A stretch of 64,000 bases of DNA from CAUPWF01 sp963515125 (GCA_052116865.1 JBQKKG010000002.1:269082-333081); one strand, 5' to 3'. Shown: positions 8,455-18,536, counted from the stretch's first letter. The notes: a model not told the origin generated them from the letters alone. Numbers and translations: made by a program.

Positions 8455-9168
8455 TTGATTAAATTAGACGTTCATACACATTCCATATCAAGTGGCCACG
8501 CTACTACAGACACCATAGAAATGATGGCAAAGTCCGCCGCATCTATTGGCATAGAATTACTAGGAATCTCAGACCATGGACCTGCGACCAAAGGTTCTTG
8601 CTCAGCTTCTTATTATAGAAACCTTGCACTCGCTCCTAGACAAAGAGCAGGTATCCATTTATTGTACGGCGTAGAGCTTAATATTTTAGATGGCGAGGAC
8701 AACCGTCTCGATCTAGATAATGATATCTTATGCAGACTTGATTATGCGATTGCTAGTATGCATATTCAGACTTGTGCACCAGGGACGATAACCCAGAATA
8801 CGAATCGGTATATTAAGGCAATGGAAAATCCTTACGTAAAAATACTAGGACATTGCGACGATCCTAAATATCCTGTCGACTATCAAGCACTTGTAGAAGC
8901 AGCTAAAAGCCATCATATTTTATTAGAGCTAAATAACACTTCGCTCTCCCCCTGCAGCTACCGTGGTGATACCACTTGGAACAATGAACAGTTGCTTTCT
9001 TATTGTGAAAAATATCAACATCCGATTATTTTATCCAGTGATAGTCATGGAACAGTCCATGTCGGGAATGTCGAGTACGCAGAGCATTTTATAGAAAAAA
9101 TGGGGTTTCCGAAAAAATTAGTATTAAATTATGATGTGTCATCATTTTTAACTTTTTTGAATCTATAA
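8455..9168 (+). CDS. PHP-domain phosphoesterase (YcdX-like)
   Basis: 237-aa PHP-superfamily metal-dependent phosphoesterase of the YcdX/histidinol-phosphatase-like type. Metal-ligand motifs are in order: DVHTHS at residue 4, SDHG near 40, HCDD near 139 and SSDSHG near 196. It begins with TTG seven bases after AAGGAGG; no ATG alternative fits. Substrates of this family are mostly unknown (phosphorylated sugars or nucleotides). It is a single gene with its own promoter and a bidirectional hairpin after it. Confidence 0.8.
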   Translation: MIKLDVHTHSISSGHATTDTIEMMAKSAASIGIELLGISDHGPATKGSCSASYYRNLALAPRQRAGIHLLYGVELNILDGEDNRLDLDNDILCRLDYAIASMHIQTCAPGTITQNTNRYIKAMENPYVKILGHCDDPKYPVDYQALVEAAKSHHILLELNNTSLSPCSYRGDTTWNNEQLLSYCEKYQHPIILSSDSHGTVHVGNVEYAEHFIEKMGFPKKLVLNYDVSSFLTFLNL

Positions 9169-9169
9169 A

Positions 9170-9216
9170 AATAGAGTTTGCTAAGGATTTTTCAATCTCC
9201 TTTAGCAAACTCTATT
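9170..9216. terminator. Bidirectional terminator between the PHP gene and araA
   Basis: Inverted repeat with left arm from 9170 (aatagagtttgctaagga) and right arm ending at 9216, 18-base arms around an 11-base centre, between two convergent genes. Confidence 0.75.
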
Positions 9217-9245
9217 GTTATATCTTTCTTTACGTTTAAACCGAA

Positions 9246-10742
9246 CTATTTATATGCAATGGAATTCCATTTCAATTCATTCTTGAAAGTCCTAATGGTC
9301 GTGTCCTTATCAATAAAGACCGTTTCAATGCCCATCGCTGCACCCCAATCTGCCATTTGATCTGCTGACAAATCATAAGAAAAGGCTGTGTGGTGAGCTC
9401 CCCCTGCAAGTATCCAAGCTTCAGCACCTGTTGCCAAATTCGGTTCTGGTGTCCAAAATGCAGTAGCCACTGGCAATTTCGGCATCGGTTTTTCGGTTTT
9501 TTTGCAGTTAACATTATTAATAATCAAACGGAACCTATCCCCTAAATCTATCAAAGATGTTGCAATTGCCGGTCCCTCCTTCGATGTGAAGACCAATCTG
9601 GCTGGATCTTCTCTATCTCCCATTGACAACGGCTGGCATTTAATACTAATCGGTCCATCTGCAATCGTCGGGCATACTTCTAACATATGCGCTTGTAATA
9701 TTCCTTCTTTTCCTGGAACTAAATTATAAGTATAGTCTTCCATAAACGAGGTTCCTTTTGCGTCTTTGATTCCTGCTGTCATTATTTTCATCACACGAAC
9801 CATTGCAGCTGTCTTCCAGTCACCTTCTCCACCAAAACCATATCCTTTTTCCATCAACCTTTGAATCGCAAGACCAGGTAATTGTTGTAAAGAACCAAGA
9901 TCTCCAAAATGGGTTACAATTGCTTGATAATTTTTTTCAATCAAAAATTTTTCAAAGCCAAGTTCTATTCCTGCCTGTACTGCAACGTGCTTTTTGAACT
10001 CGCCTGCATCTCTACCCTCTAATAATATATCATATTTATCATAATATTCTTCTACCAACGCATCTATATCGCCCTTAGATACGTCTTGAATAGCTTCCGC
10101 AATTTCATTTACCGGGTAAGCATCCACTTCCCATCCAAACTTAATCTGTGCCTCTACCTTGTCTCCTTCTGTCACTGCTACATTTCTCATATTATCTGCG
10201 ATACGCATCACTCTTACATGACTGCTCTCCATAATGCCTACTGCAGTTCTCATCCAGTCAGCAAGCCTTTTTTGAACTACCTCATCTGCCCAGTATCCTA
10301 CAATAACCTTACGTTCAATTCCCATACGACTTACAATATGACCATATTCTCTATCCCCATGAGCTGCTTGATTTTCGTTCATAAAGTCCATATCAATACT
10401 ATCATAAGGAATTTCCTGATTAAATTGAGTGTGTAAATGACACAATGGCTTTCTAAATTCTTGTAACCCAAGGATCCATGATTTTGCCGGTGAAAATGTA
10501 TGCATCCAAGTGATTACACCAGCACAAGTCTCATCTGCATTTGCATCATTGAATGTTTTTCTTATTAGTTCATTTGTGATTAGTGTTGGTTTTAATACTA
10601 CTTCATATGGCAGTATCCCAGACTTATTTAAATGTTCTACAATCTTTGCAGAGTGCTCTGCAACATGACTAAGGCAGACATCTCCATATAAATCCTGTGA
10701 ACCCGTGGCAAACCAAAATTTGTACTCTTTCTTTATTATCAT
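9246..10742 (-). CDS. araA: L-arabinose isomerase
   Basis: 498-aa L-arabinose isomerase converting L-arabinose to L-ribulose. It opens with FWFATGSQDLYGD, has the ITWMHTFSPAKSWI and GYGFGGEGDWKTAA stretches containing the metal-binding glutamates, and ends with GGAHHTAFS. Length is normal. It is the last gene of the arabinose block, 15 bases after araD, with a TATCTC-proximal ribosome site GGAGATTATATAAA. Confidence 0.95.
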   Translation of the reverse strand: MIIKKEYKFWFATGSQDLYGDVCLSHVAEHSAKIVEHLNKSGILPYEVVLKPTLITNELIRKTFNDANADETCAGVITWMHTFSPAKSWILGLQEFRKPLCHLHTQFNQEIPYDSIDMDFMNENQAAHGDREYGHIVSRMGIERKVIVGYWADEVVQKRLADWMRTAVGIMESSHVRVMRIADNMRNVAVTEGDKVEAQIKFGWEVDAYPVNEIAEAIQDVSKGDIDALVEEYYDKYDILLEGRDAGEFKKHVAVQAGIELGFEKFLIEKNYQAIVTHFGDLGSLQQLPGLAIQRLMEKGYGFGGEGDWKTAAMVRVMKIMTAGIKDAKGTSFMEDYTYNLVPGKEGILQAHMLEVCPTIADGPISIKCQPLSMGDREDPARLVFTSKEGPAIATSLIDLGDRFRLIINNVNCKKTEKPMPKLPVATAFWTPEPNLATGAEAWILAGGAHHTAFSYDLSADQMADWGAAMGIETVFIDKDTTIRTFKNELKWNSIAYK

Positions 10743-10757
10743 TTTATATAATCTCCT

Positions 10758-11456
10758 TTAGATCATTCTTTCATTTCCGTAATAAGCATTTTCACCATGT
10801 TTTCTATAATAGTGCTTATCTTGTAATTCCTGTGGAGCTGGTTGATTTTCTGGATTTATCATTTCACATCTAGCTGCCATGTTTGCTACCTCTTCTAGCA
10901 CAACTGCATTATGAACTGCCTCTTTCGCATCCTTTCCCCATGTAAAAGGTCCATGATTTTTGCACAGAACTGCCGGCATAGCTACGTAGTCTTTTTCTTT
11001 AAAATACTCAGCTATTAAAATCCCCGTGTTTTTCTCATATGCCTCTTCTATCTCTTCTTTTGTAAGATTACGAACACATGGAATCTCTCCATACATATAA
11101 TCTGCATGCGTAGTCCCATAACACGGAATCCCTCTGCCAGATTGTGCCCAACTAGTAGCCCAGGAAGAATGCGTATGTACCACTCCTCCAATTTCTGGAA
11201 ATGCTTTGTACAACTCTACATGTGTTGCGGTGTCTGATGATGGATTATAGTGTCCTTCCACTTTGTTTCCTTCTAGATTTACCACTACCATGTCTTCTGG
11301 TTTCAACTGATCATAATCCACCCCACTTGGTTTGATTACGAATAGACCACTTTCTCTGTCAATTGCACTTACATTTCCCCAAGTAAAAGTAACCAATCCG
11401 TATTTAGGCAGTAACATATTTGCTTCATATACTTTATTCTTTAACTGCTCTAGCAT
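10758..11456 (-). CDS. araD: L-ribulose-5-phosphate 4-epimerase
   Basis: 232-aa class II aldolase-family epimerase that converts L-ribulose-5-P to D-xylulose-5-P. Zinc ligands appear in HTHSSWA (about residue 92) and KNHGPFTWG (about 167). The family-specific KPSGVDYD, TATHVELYKAF and the C-terminal HYYRKHGENAYYGN support AraD rather than fuculose aldolase. The ATG at 11456 follows GGAGGAAGGCGCA; the longer frame to 11471 starts inside this ribosome site. Confidence 0.93.
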   Translation of the reverse strand: MLEQLKNKVYEANMLLPKYGLVTFTWGNVSAIDRESGLFVIKPSGVDYDQLKPEDMVVVNLEGNKVEGHYNPSSDTATHVELYKAFPEIGGVVHTHSSWATSWAQSGRGIPCYGTTHADYMYGEIPCVRNLTKEEIEEAYEKNTGILIAEYFKEKDYVAMPAVLCKNHGPFTWGKDAKEAVHNAVVLEEVANMAARCEMINPENQPAPQELQDKHYYRKHGENAYYGNERMI

Positions 11457-11473
11457 TGCGCCTTCCTCCAATT

Positions 11474-13081
11474 CTAATTCAGTGTATTCACTGCTGCTCT
11501 TTCGATTTCCAACCCTTTTTTATAACGTTCTATAAATGCTTCAAAGCCCTCTACATCCTTTGGATCTGGTTCTACCTTTGTCCCAGACTCCTCACCAAAT
11601 ACCTTATGTGTTAAGTATTCATCTAGCGTTTCATTATCTTCTTTCTGCAACATATAAGAAGCCAACAAAGCAATTCCCCATGCTCCACCTTCTCCAGCCG
11701 TTTCCATAACTGATACAGGAACATTTACCGCTCCCGCCACGATTTTTTGACCAACTAATTCTGTTTTAAATAATCCACCATGGCCCAGAAGCTGATCAAG
11801 CTTTACACCTTCTTGCTTAAACAATATATCCAATCCTACTTTCAATGCGCCTAGTGATGTAAATAAATGCACACGCATGAAGTTTGCTAAATTGAATTTA
11901 CTATCTGGCAATCTAACAAACAGAGGGCGTCCCTCTTCAAATCCTGTAATATGTTCCCCGGAAAAATAACCATAAGATAATAAGCCTCCACAATCAGCAT
12001 CCCCTCTCAGTGCCTGATTATACAGCATTCCATATAGTTCATTCATATCTACTTCTATTCCAATAGCTTCAGAATATTCCTTAAATAATCCAACCCAAGC
12101 ATTCAAATCAGAGGTACAGTTATTACAATGAACCATGGCTACAAGATCTCCTCCTGGCGTTGTAACCATATCAATTTCAGGATATACCTTTGAAAGTTCT
12201 TGTTCCAATACCAACATCGCAAATATAGAGGTACCTGCCGATACATTACCTGTTCTTTTCGCCACACTATTGGTTGCAACCATTCCAGTTCCCGCATCAC
12301 CTTCTGGTGGGCAAAGTGGAATTCCAGCTTGTAACTCACCTGTAACATCTAATAGTTTTGCACCCTCTTGTGTAAGCACACCTGCAGATTGACCTGCAAC
12401 TAAAACTCTTGGCAATATATCTGCAAGCTTCCAAGAATAATCTTCTCCCGCAATCAACTCATCAAACTGTGTTATCATTCGAGCATAAAAGTTCTTTTGA
12501 TTAACATCGATTGGGAACATCCCTGATGCTTCTCCAATCCCCAGTACCTTTTCGCCAGTCAATTTCCAATGAATATATCCTTCTAATGTAGTAAGATAAT
12601 CAATGGCCCCAACATGTTCTTCGTGATTCAAAATCGCTTGGCGAAGATGAGCAATGCTCCACCTCTGGGGAATGTGATAATTAAACAGCTCGGTCAACTC
12701 TTCTGCCGCCACTCCCGTAGTTGTATTCCTCCATGTACGAAATGGAACTAATAATTCACCTGCTTTATCAAATGGCATATATCCATGCATCATAGCACTG
12801 AATCCAATTGCCCCAACGGTTCTAATAGTCACACCATATTTCTCTTTTACCTGTAAAGATAAATGACAGTAACAATCTTGTAGGCCATTCCATATATCCT
12901 CCAAATGATAGGTCCAAATATTATTTTCATATCTATTTTCCCAATCATGACTTCCTGACGCTATGGTTTTATAATCCTCTCCAATTAAAACTGCTTTGAT
13001 TCGCGTGGAGCCAAATTCAATTCCAAGAGTTGTACGACCGCTTTCAATCATCTCTTTTATATTTTTCATTCCTAAACTCAT
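11474..13081 (-). CDS. L-ribulokinase-like FGGY carbohydrate kinase
   Basis: 535-aa FGGY-family kinase. N-terminal GIEFGSTRIKAVLIGED is the phosphate-loop start, GAIGFSAMMHGYMPFD lies near residue 105, and the C-terminal half has GHGGLFKTELVGQ and METAGEGGAWGIALLAS. Its placement between araR and araD identifies the substrate as L-ribulose. The sequence is of the xylulokinase-like branch used for arabinose in Lachnospiraceae, so the symbol araB is not assigned with certainty. The start overlaps the araR stop (ATGA), implying translational coupling. Confidence 0.85.
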   Translation of the reverse strand: MSLGMKNIKEMIESGRTTLGIEFGSTRIKAVLIGEDYKTIASGSHDWENRYENNIWTYHLEDIWNGLQDCYCHLSLQVKEKYGVTIRTVGAIGFSAMMHGYMPFDKAGELLVPFRTWRNTTTGVAAEELTELFNYHIPQRWSIAHLRQAILNHEEHVGAIDYLTTLEGYIHWKLTGEKVLGIGEASGMFPIDVNQKNFYARMITQFDELIAGEDYSWKLADILPRVLVAGQSAGVLTQEGAKLLDVTGELQAGIPLCPPEGDAGTGMVATNSVAKRTGNVSAGTSIFAMLVLEQELSKVYPEIDMVTTPGGDLVAMVHCNNCTSDLNAWVGLFKEYSEAIGIEVDMNELYGMLYNQALRGDADCGGLLSYGYFSGEHITGFEEGRPLFVRLPDSKFNLANFMRVHLFTSLGALKVGLDILFKQEGVKLDQLLGHGGLFKTELVGQKIVAGAVNVPVSVMETAGEGGAWGIALLASYMLQKEDNETLDEYLTHKVFGEESGTKVEPDPKDVEGFEAFIERYKKGLEIERAAVNTLN

Positions 13082-14190
13082 TCTCGTCTTCCCCCTTCGT
13101 TATTACCTTCTATTGTTTTTACTGATTGTCTAATGATTAGCTCTGGTTCTAATTCTATAGTAGTTTGTTGTTCCTCACCATTCATTAATTTTAGAATCGT
13201 TTCACCTGCAATATGTCCAAGCTCCCTCAAAGGGTTATTCACAGTTGTTAGTGGTACCTCAGAAAGTCTTGCAACGTCAGAATTATCAATTCCCATAATG
13301 GACAAATCATCTGGAACAATCAAATTATTTTTCTTGCAAATAGACAATAGTTTGTTAGCAACAACGTCATTGTAGCATACGCAAGCTGTACAATTTTTTA
13401 CACGGCGCATTACTCTTTTTCCATCCGACTTTAAATCATTCACATCCTCTGTATCCAGCCAAAGAATATGCTCATCTTGTATTGGCAAACCTGCTTGGGT
13501 CATAGCCTCCACATATCCTTCATATCGTCTATGGCCTTGCCCATCATCAAGTTTAAATATACCAGCAATCTGCTTGTGCCCACAGGAAAGCAAATACTCG
13601 GTAACCATTTTCCCTGCCTTTTTATCATCCAGCGATACATGCGGTAGCTCAATATCATCATAATAACTGTTCAAAAAAAGTGTCGGTATTTTTCTTTTTA
13701 TTATTTCTTCATATAAGTCCTTATTAAAATTAGGAAGACCACTTTTAATTGGCTCCACTATAATACCATCAACTAATTGTTTATCTAAAATATTTTGTAA
13801 AACCAAACGCTCTTTCTTACTCAAATTGTGTGAAAATGCCATCTGAATCATATATCCTTTTTCTGACACCACATGTTCAATTTCCTGAATAATAGTAGGA
13901 AATATATATTCTTCCACATAAGTCGTAATAACTGCAACATTCATTGTGTTTTTTAACTTTTGTTCATTAAAAATATTATTGATATATGTACCACTTCCTC
14001 TACGGCTTTCAATAATACCCTCTCGTTCTAACTCTGTTAGGGCACGGCGGACAGTTTGCCTACTAACACCGAACATTGTAACCATTTCATTTTCTGATGA
14101 CATCTTATGACCAGGGATAAATGTCCCCTGGTCAATCTGCTCCTTCACCCAATCTACTAATTCCATATACTTCGGTTTCTGTCCTACCAT
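13078..14190 (-). CDS. araR: Arabinose repressor AraR (GntR helix-turn-helix with LacI-type sensor)
   Basis: 370-aa chimeric regulator. Residues 7-70 are a GntR-type winged helix (SSENEMVTMFGVSRQTVRRALTELE). From about residue 80 a periplasmic-binding/LacI sensor domain follows (MNVAVITTYVEEYIFPTIIQ). This GntR-LacI architecture is that of AraR of Bacillus, which represses arabinose genes and is released by L-arabinose. It lies between the transporter and the kinase. Likely operators are the boxes at 18211-18222 and 18392-18407. Confidence 0.88.
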   Translation of the reverse strand: MVGQKPKYMELVDWVKEQIDQGTFIPGHKMSSENEMVTMFGVSRQTVRRALTELEREGIIESRRGSGTYINNIFNEQKLKNTMNVAVITTYVEEYIFPTIIQEIEHVVSEKGYMIQMAFSHNLSKKERLVLQNILDKQLVDGIIVEPIKSGLPNFNKDLYEEIIKRKIPTLFLNSYYDDIELPHVSLDDKKAGKMVTEYLLSCGHKQIAGIFKLDDGQGHRRYEGYVEAMTQAGLPIQDEHILWLDTEDVNDLKSDGKRVMRRVKNCTACVCYNDVVANKLLSICKKNNLIVPDDLSIMGIDNSDVARLSEVPLTTVNNPLRELGHIAGETILKLMNGEEQQTTIELEPELIIRQSVKTIEGNNEGGRRE

Positions 14191-14240
14191 ACGTTCACCC
14201 CATTTGATTACTTTCTAATTCTTTTCTTTTGTGTATGTTT

Positions 14241-15407
14241 TTATGCTTTTTTCTTATTTGATAAGATATCAAAGGTTACTGCTCCCAAAAGCACTAATCC
14301 TTTTACTACCTTCTGAATATCCGTAGATAAATTCATTAGGGACATCCCATTATTTAAAATTCCCATGATAAATGCACCAACTACCGCTCCTACAATAGTT
14401 CCAACACCGCCGGCTGCTGCTGCTCCACCAATATAACAGGAACCAATTGCATCAAGTTCAAATCCATCTCCTGCTTTTGGAGTTGCAGAAGCATTACGTG
14501 CTGCTAATACAATACCAGCTACCGCTGACAAAAGCCCCATATTTGTATAAACCCAGAAAAACACTTTTTTTGTATTAATACCAGATAATCTCGCTGCTTT
14601 TGCATTACCACCCAAGGCATAGATCTGACGTCCTGCCACTGTCTTAGCTGTAATAAAGTGATAGATCGCTACAATTACAGCCATAATAACAAGCACAATT
14701 GGTATACCATTATATTCAGCCAATTTCAAGAAGAAGAACCATACAATTGCAGATACGATAACGACTTTTAAAAGTATCTGCCATAATGGACTCGTCGCAA
14801 ATCCGTATTTTTTCTTTGTTTTTATATCCTTAGCTTCCATTATAATAAGTAGAATTGTTGCTACTGCTGCAACAAGGATGCAAATAAGATCCAATTCTTT
14901 TCCACCCATGGATACTTTCATTGTTGGCATAAATCCTGCCCCTACTTTTACAAAGCTTTCTGGCAGAGGACCTTTTGTTTGAGCTTGCAATAAGGTATAT
15001 GTAAGCCCACGTCCCATTAACATAGTTGCAAGTGTTACTACAAAAGGTGGAATCCCTAGTACGGCAATAAAAAATCCCACAAAGCATCCAGAAATCACAC
15101 CGATTAATAAAGCCACTAAAAATGCTGCAGGAACTGACATGCCTTTATCTACTACCATAATAGCAGATACAGCACCAGTAAGTGCTACAATTGAACCTAC
15201 TCCAAGATCAATATTACCTGTTAATACACACAATAACATACCTGTAGCAAGAATGACAACATAACCATTTTGCATAACTAGATTGTTGATATTAACGGCT
15301 GTTGAATTCTTACCTCCTGTTAAAACATTAAATATAACAAAAATAGCAATTAATGCAAGAAACATGCCATATTCTTGTAAATTAATACTTGCTTTTTTCT
15401 TTTCCAT
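14241..15407 (-). CDS. Sugar ABC transporter permease, GguB/XylH (MmsB) type
   Basis: 388-aa inner-membrane permease of the ribose/xylose family with about ten hydrophobic segments. It has the family motifs NIDLGVGSIVALTG near residue 65 and ALGGNAKAARLSGINTKKV near 265, the cytoplasmic loop contacting the ATPase. Together with the ATPase and the ChvE-like binding protein it forms a multiple-monosaccharide importer, here presumably for arabinose and related pentoses. Confidence 0.9.
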   Translation of the reverse strand: MEKKKASINLQEYGMFLALIAIFVIFNVLTGGKNSTAVNINNLVMQNGYVVILATGMLLCVLTGNIDLGVGSIVALTGAVSAIMVVDKGMSVPAAFLVALLIGVISGCFVGFFIAVLGIPPFVVTLATMLMGRGLTYTLLQAQTKGPLPESFVKVGAGFMPTMKVSMGGKELDLICILVAAVATILLIIMEAKDIKTKKKYGFATSPLWQILLKVVIVSAIVWFFFLKLAEYNGIPIVLVIMAVIVAIYHFITAKTVAGRQIYALGGNAKAARLSGINTKKVFFWVYTNMGLLSAVAGIVLAARNASATPKAGDGFELDAIGSCYIGGAAAAGGVGTIVGAVVGAFIMGILNNGMSLMNLSTDIQKVVKGLVLLGAVTFDILSNKKKA

Positions 15408-15410
15408 TGT

Positions 15411-16967
15411 TTATTCCCCTTTCCTATTATGCGCCATGATACAACCCATAATTCTTTCCTGTGATAATTCTTCTTTTGATATTTCACCTGCAATTTGTCC
15501 TTCATTGATGACATATGCCCTGTCGCACGTGCCTATTACTTCTGGCATTTCAGATGAAATTACGATTACCGCTTTTCCTGATTTTGCTAACTCATTAATC
15601 GCTGTATAAATTTCGTATTTTGCCCCCACATCAATTCCGCGGGTCGGTTCATCAAGAATTAAGACGTCCGGCTCCGTTAACATCCATTTTGCTAGCACTA
15701 CTTTTTGTTGATTACCACCGGAAAGTGCTCCAACATTCTGATTAATAGAATTAGCCTTTACATTAATTCTCTTTTTATATTCTTCAGCCTTAACAACCTC
15801 TTCATTTGCATTTACGATTCCATTTTCGGAAAAGAAATTGCGAAGTGCTGCCATTGTCATATTGTGTTTGATATCATCAATCAATACCAAACCATACGTT
15901 TTTCTATCTTCTGAGGTATATGCAATTTTATTATTAATTGCATCCCTTACATTATTGATCTTCACTGGCTTTCCATGCATCTTAATTTCCCCAGAAATTT
16001 TTTGTCCGTATTCCTTCCCAAACAAGCTCATCGCAAGTTCTGTACGTCCAGCTCCCATAAGTCCAGCAAACCCAACTACCTCGCCTGCTCTAACATTAAA
16101 TGATACGTTCTTAATTACCTGTCTGCTGACATCATCTGGATGAAATACATTCCAATCATTTACTTCAAGAATCACATCCCCCAAAGGACACTCTTCTCGG
16201 CTTCTAACAGGATAACGGTTGGTCAGTTCTCTACCAACCATCCCTTTGATTATTCGATCCTCACTAAAGTCGTCCTTGCCTTTTGTTAATGTCTCAATTG
16301 TCTTTCCATCACGAATAATTGTAATAGCATCAGCTACATAACTTATTTCGTTTAATTTATGAGATATAATAATACAAGTAACTCCTTTTTTCTTCAATTC
16401 TAGCATGATTTCTAAAAGTTTTGCACTTTCTTCATCATTTAATGCCGCTGTCGGCTCATCTAATATCAATAACTCAACATCTTTTGCCATCGCCTTCGCG
16501 ATTTCTATCAATTGTTGTTTCCCTACTCCCAATTTACTAATCGGCGTATCTACATCTTCATCTTCTAATCCTACTGTTGCTAATACTTCTTTCGCCTTAC
16601 TTCTTGTTTCTGTCCAATTAATAACACCTTTGATTGAAGTTTGCTCATTACCCATAAAAACATTTTCAGCAATAGAAAGATATGGGCTAAGTGCTAATTC
16701 CTGGTGAATAATAACAATCCCCTTGTCTTCACTGTCTTTGATTTTATGGAACTGGGAGGTCGTTCCTTTATAAACAATGTCTCCTGCATAACTTCCATAT
16801 GGATAAACGCCTGAAAGTACATTCATCAATGTAGATTTGCCTGCTCCATTCTCACCACAAAGTGCATGAATTTCACCGCATTTCACCTTAACATTCACAT
16901 CGTCTAAAGCTTTAACCCCTGAGAATTCTTTGGTTATATGATTCATTTCTAAGATAACGTCAGACAT
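15411..16967 (-). CDS. Sugar ABC transporter ATPase, GguA/XylG (MmsA) type, duplicated ATPase domains
   Basis: 518-aa protein with two tandem ABC domains, as in RbsA/XylG. Domain 1 has Walker A GENGAGKST and Walker B LLILDEPTAAL. Domain 2 begins near residue 265, has the degenerate Walker A FAGLMGAGRTE and the signature LSGGNQQKVVLAKWM followed by LILDEPTRGIDVG. It energises the sugar importer and lies 3 bases before the permease gene. Confidence 0.93.
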   Translation of the reverse strand: MSDVILEMNHITKEFSGVKALDDVNVKVKCGEIHALCGENGAGKSTLMNVLSGVYPYGSYAGDIVYKGTTSQFHKIKDSEDKGIVIIHQELALSPYLSIAENVFMGNEQTSIKGVINWTETRSKAKEVLATVGLEDEDVDTPISKLGVGKQQLIEIAKAMAKDVELLILDEPTAALNDEESAKLLEIMLELKKKGVTCIIISHKLNEISYVADAITIIRDGKTIETLTKGKDDFSEDRIIKGMVGRELTNRYPVRSREECPLGDVILEVNDWNVFHPDDVSRQVIKNVSFNVRAGEVVGFAGLMGAGRTELAMSLFGKEYGQKISGEIKMHGKPVKINNVRDAINNKIAYTSEDRKTYGLVLIDDIKHNMTMAALRNFFSENGIVNANEEVVKAEEYKKRINVKANSINQNVGALSGGNQQKVVLAKWMLTEPDVLILDEPTRGIDVGAKYEIYTAINELAKSGKAVIVISSEMPEVIGTCDRAYVINEGQIAGEISKEELSQERIMGCIMAHNRKGE

Positions 16968-17007
16968 TTCATCAGCTCCTTTTCCTTATCGTTATATTTC
17001 TTTTAAA

Positions 17008-17035
17008 AAGGGCTGCAGCTTACGCCGCCGCCCTT
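17008..17035 (-). terminator. Intercistronic hairpin between the sugar-binding protein and its ATPase
   Basis: On the minus strand AAGGGC.GCGGC-GTAA-GCTGC.GCCCTT forms 11 pairs with one mismatch, followed by TTTTAAAAG. It lies between 17050 and 16967 and probably terminates part of the transcription or protects the upstream message, giving more binding protein than ATPase. Confidence 0.65.
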
Positions 17036-17049
17036 AAAAACTCACTTAA

Positions 17050-18165
17050 TTATTCAGCTTTTAAATCTGCTTCTTTATAATACTCGCTATCAACAAGAAC
17101 TTCTTTGTAGTTGTCTTTATCAACTGCTTCTGGTGTACACAGATAAGATGGAACTACTAATTTATTGTTATCGTATTGCTCTGTATCATTAATCTCTGGT
17201 TCTGTTCCCTCAAGAACTGCTTGCACCATTTTTACGCATTTGTCTGCAAGTACACGAGTATCTTTGAAGATCGTCATTGTTTGAGAACCTGCAATGATAT
17301 TCTTTGTAGCCATAAGTTCTGCATCTTGACCTGTAATAAGTGGCCAATCTTCACCAACCTTGTATCCTGCACCTTCAAGTGCTGATTTACATCCATAAGA
17401 TAAACCGTCAAATGCTGAAAATACAATATCTAATTTTTTATCTGCATAATATCCGTTTAAGATATCTTCACATCGTTTCATAGCTGTTTGTTGATCCCAT
17501 CTTAAGGTATTGTTCTTTTGGAAATCTGTTTGTCCAGATTCACACACAAGTGTTCCTTCATCAATGTATGGTTTGATTACTTCCATGATACCATTATATA
17601 AGAACAATGCATTGTTATCATCTGGGGAACCCATAAACATTTCAAATGTATAGCTTTTTCCATTTGCTTTTGCATTTTTTAAATCCATTTTTTCTTCTAC
17701 ATATTGAGCAATTGCTGTACCAACACCTTTATTATCAAAAGTTGCATAGTAGCTAACTGCATCTGTATCCATCAACAATCGATCATATGCAATTACTGGA
17801 ATTCCAGCATCTTTTGCCTGACCTAATACATTTACAAGAGCCGATGAATCCACCGCTGCAACAACAAGACAAGAAGCACCACCTGCAATCAAGTTTTCAA
17901 TTTGAGATACCTGTGCTTGAACATCGTCTTCTGCATATTGTAGGTCTACCTTGTATCCAAGCTTTTCTAACTTTTCTTTCATATTCTTACCGTCGTTAAT
18001 CCAACGTTCAGAACTTTGTGTTGGCATTGCTACACCAACTGTTTTTTTGTCGCCTTTTGAGCTGTCTGACTTATCATCTGAACTACTAGATGATTTGCTG
18101 CTGCATGCTGCTAATGAAAATACCATTGCAGCTGCAAGTAAGATACTGATTACTTTCTTTTTCAT
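17050..18165 (-). CDS. Sugar-binding lipoprotein of the ABC transporter, ChvE type
   Basis: 371-aa lipoprotein. A signal peptide ends at the lipobox LAAC (cysteine about residue 20), followed by a Ser-rich linker. The mature part is a ChvE/GguA-associated periplasmic-binding fold (VGVAMPTQSSERWINDG, IAYDRLLMDTD). The ATG at 18165 follows AAGGAGGAGTAAAGGT; the frame extends to 18207 but without a ribosome site. As first gene of the block it sits behind the AraR-like boxes, so arabinose induction is likely. Sugar specificity is inferred. Confidence 0.9.
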   Translation of the reverse strand: MKKKVISILLAAAMVFSLAACSSKSSSSSDDKSDSSKGDKKTVGVAMPTQSSERWINDGKNMKEKLEKLGYKVDLQYAEDDVQAQVSQIENLIAGGASCLVVAAVDSSALVNVLGQAKDAGIPVIAYDRLLMDTDAVSYYATFDNKGVGTAIAQYVEEKMDLKNAKANGKSYTFEMFMGSPDDNNALFLYNGIMEVIKPYIDEGTLVCESGQTDFQKNNTLRWDQQTAMKRCEDILNGYYADKKLDIVFSAFDGLSYGCKSALEGAGYKVGEDWPLITGQDAELMATKNIIAGSQTMTIFKDTRVLADKCVKMVQAVLEGTEPEINDTEQYDNNKLVVPSYLCTPEAVDKDNYKEVLVDSEYYKEADLKAE

Positions 18166-18210
18166 ACCTTTACTCCTCCTTAAGAAATTGTTATTTACAA
18201 AACGCACTCT

Positions 18211-18222
18211 CTTGTACGTATT
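18211..18222. promoter_or_regulatory. AraR-like operator in the leader of the sugar transporter
   Basis: CTTGTACGTATT resembles the TTGTACGTACAA core of AraR operators known from Bacillus. It is located 46 bases before the ATG, downstream of the promoter at 18350-18378. Confidence 0.45.
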
Positions 18223-18349
18223 GTTTCAAGTTGTACTGTTATGCGAATATTTGTAATTATGTGTCAGCTCTATATTCTTATCCTTGTTTATTCGCTTTGT
18301 TATACTTAATATACAATTTTAGTTATTTTCAAATCTTTTTGATAAACAT

Positions 18350-18378
18350 AATATACAATACCAAATATAATATGTCAA
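18350..18378 (-). promoter_or_regulatory. Sigma-A promoter of the arabinose block
   Basis: On the minus strand TTGACA (18373-18378), a 17-base spacer and TATATT (18350-18355) predict a leader of about 180 bases before the binding-protein ATG. Confidence 0.65.
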
Positions 18379-18391
18379 TACATTTACGTGA

Positions 18392-18407
18392 ATTAGTACG
18401 TATAACT
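18392..18407. promoter_or_regulatory. Second AraR-like operator upstream of the -35
   Basis: ATTAGTACGTATAACT shares the GTACGTA core with the downstream box and is a near palindrome. It lies 14 bases beyond the -35. Two boxes about 180 bases apart would suit repression by looping. Confidence 0.45.
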
Positions 18408-18522
18408 TTCAATTATTTTTTATTGTTGTATTGCACTATTGAATAAGTTGTATTGTTATAACTTGTCATTTATTGTCGCTTTTCCTTTTATATTTTTTTC
18501 ACTCCACTGATATCAAGGGGTT

Positions 18523-18536
18523 TCAAAACGTTTTCA
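18523..18536. promoter_or_regulatory. Possible CcpA (cre) site
   Basis: TCAAAACGTTTTCA matches the cre pattern TGNAANCGNTNNCA except at the second base. It is about 150 bases upstream of the arabinose promoter, so catabolite control is possible but unproven. Confidence 0.3.
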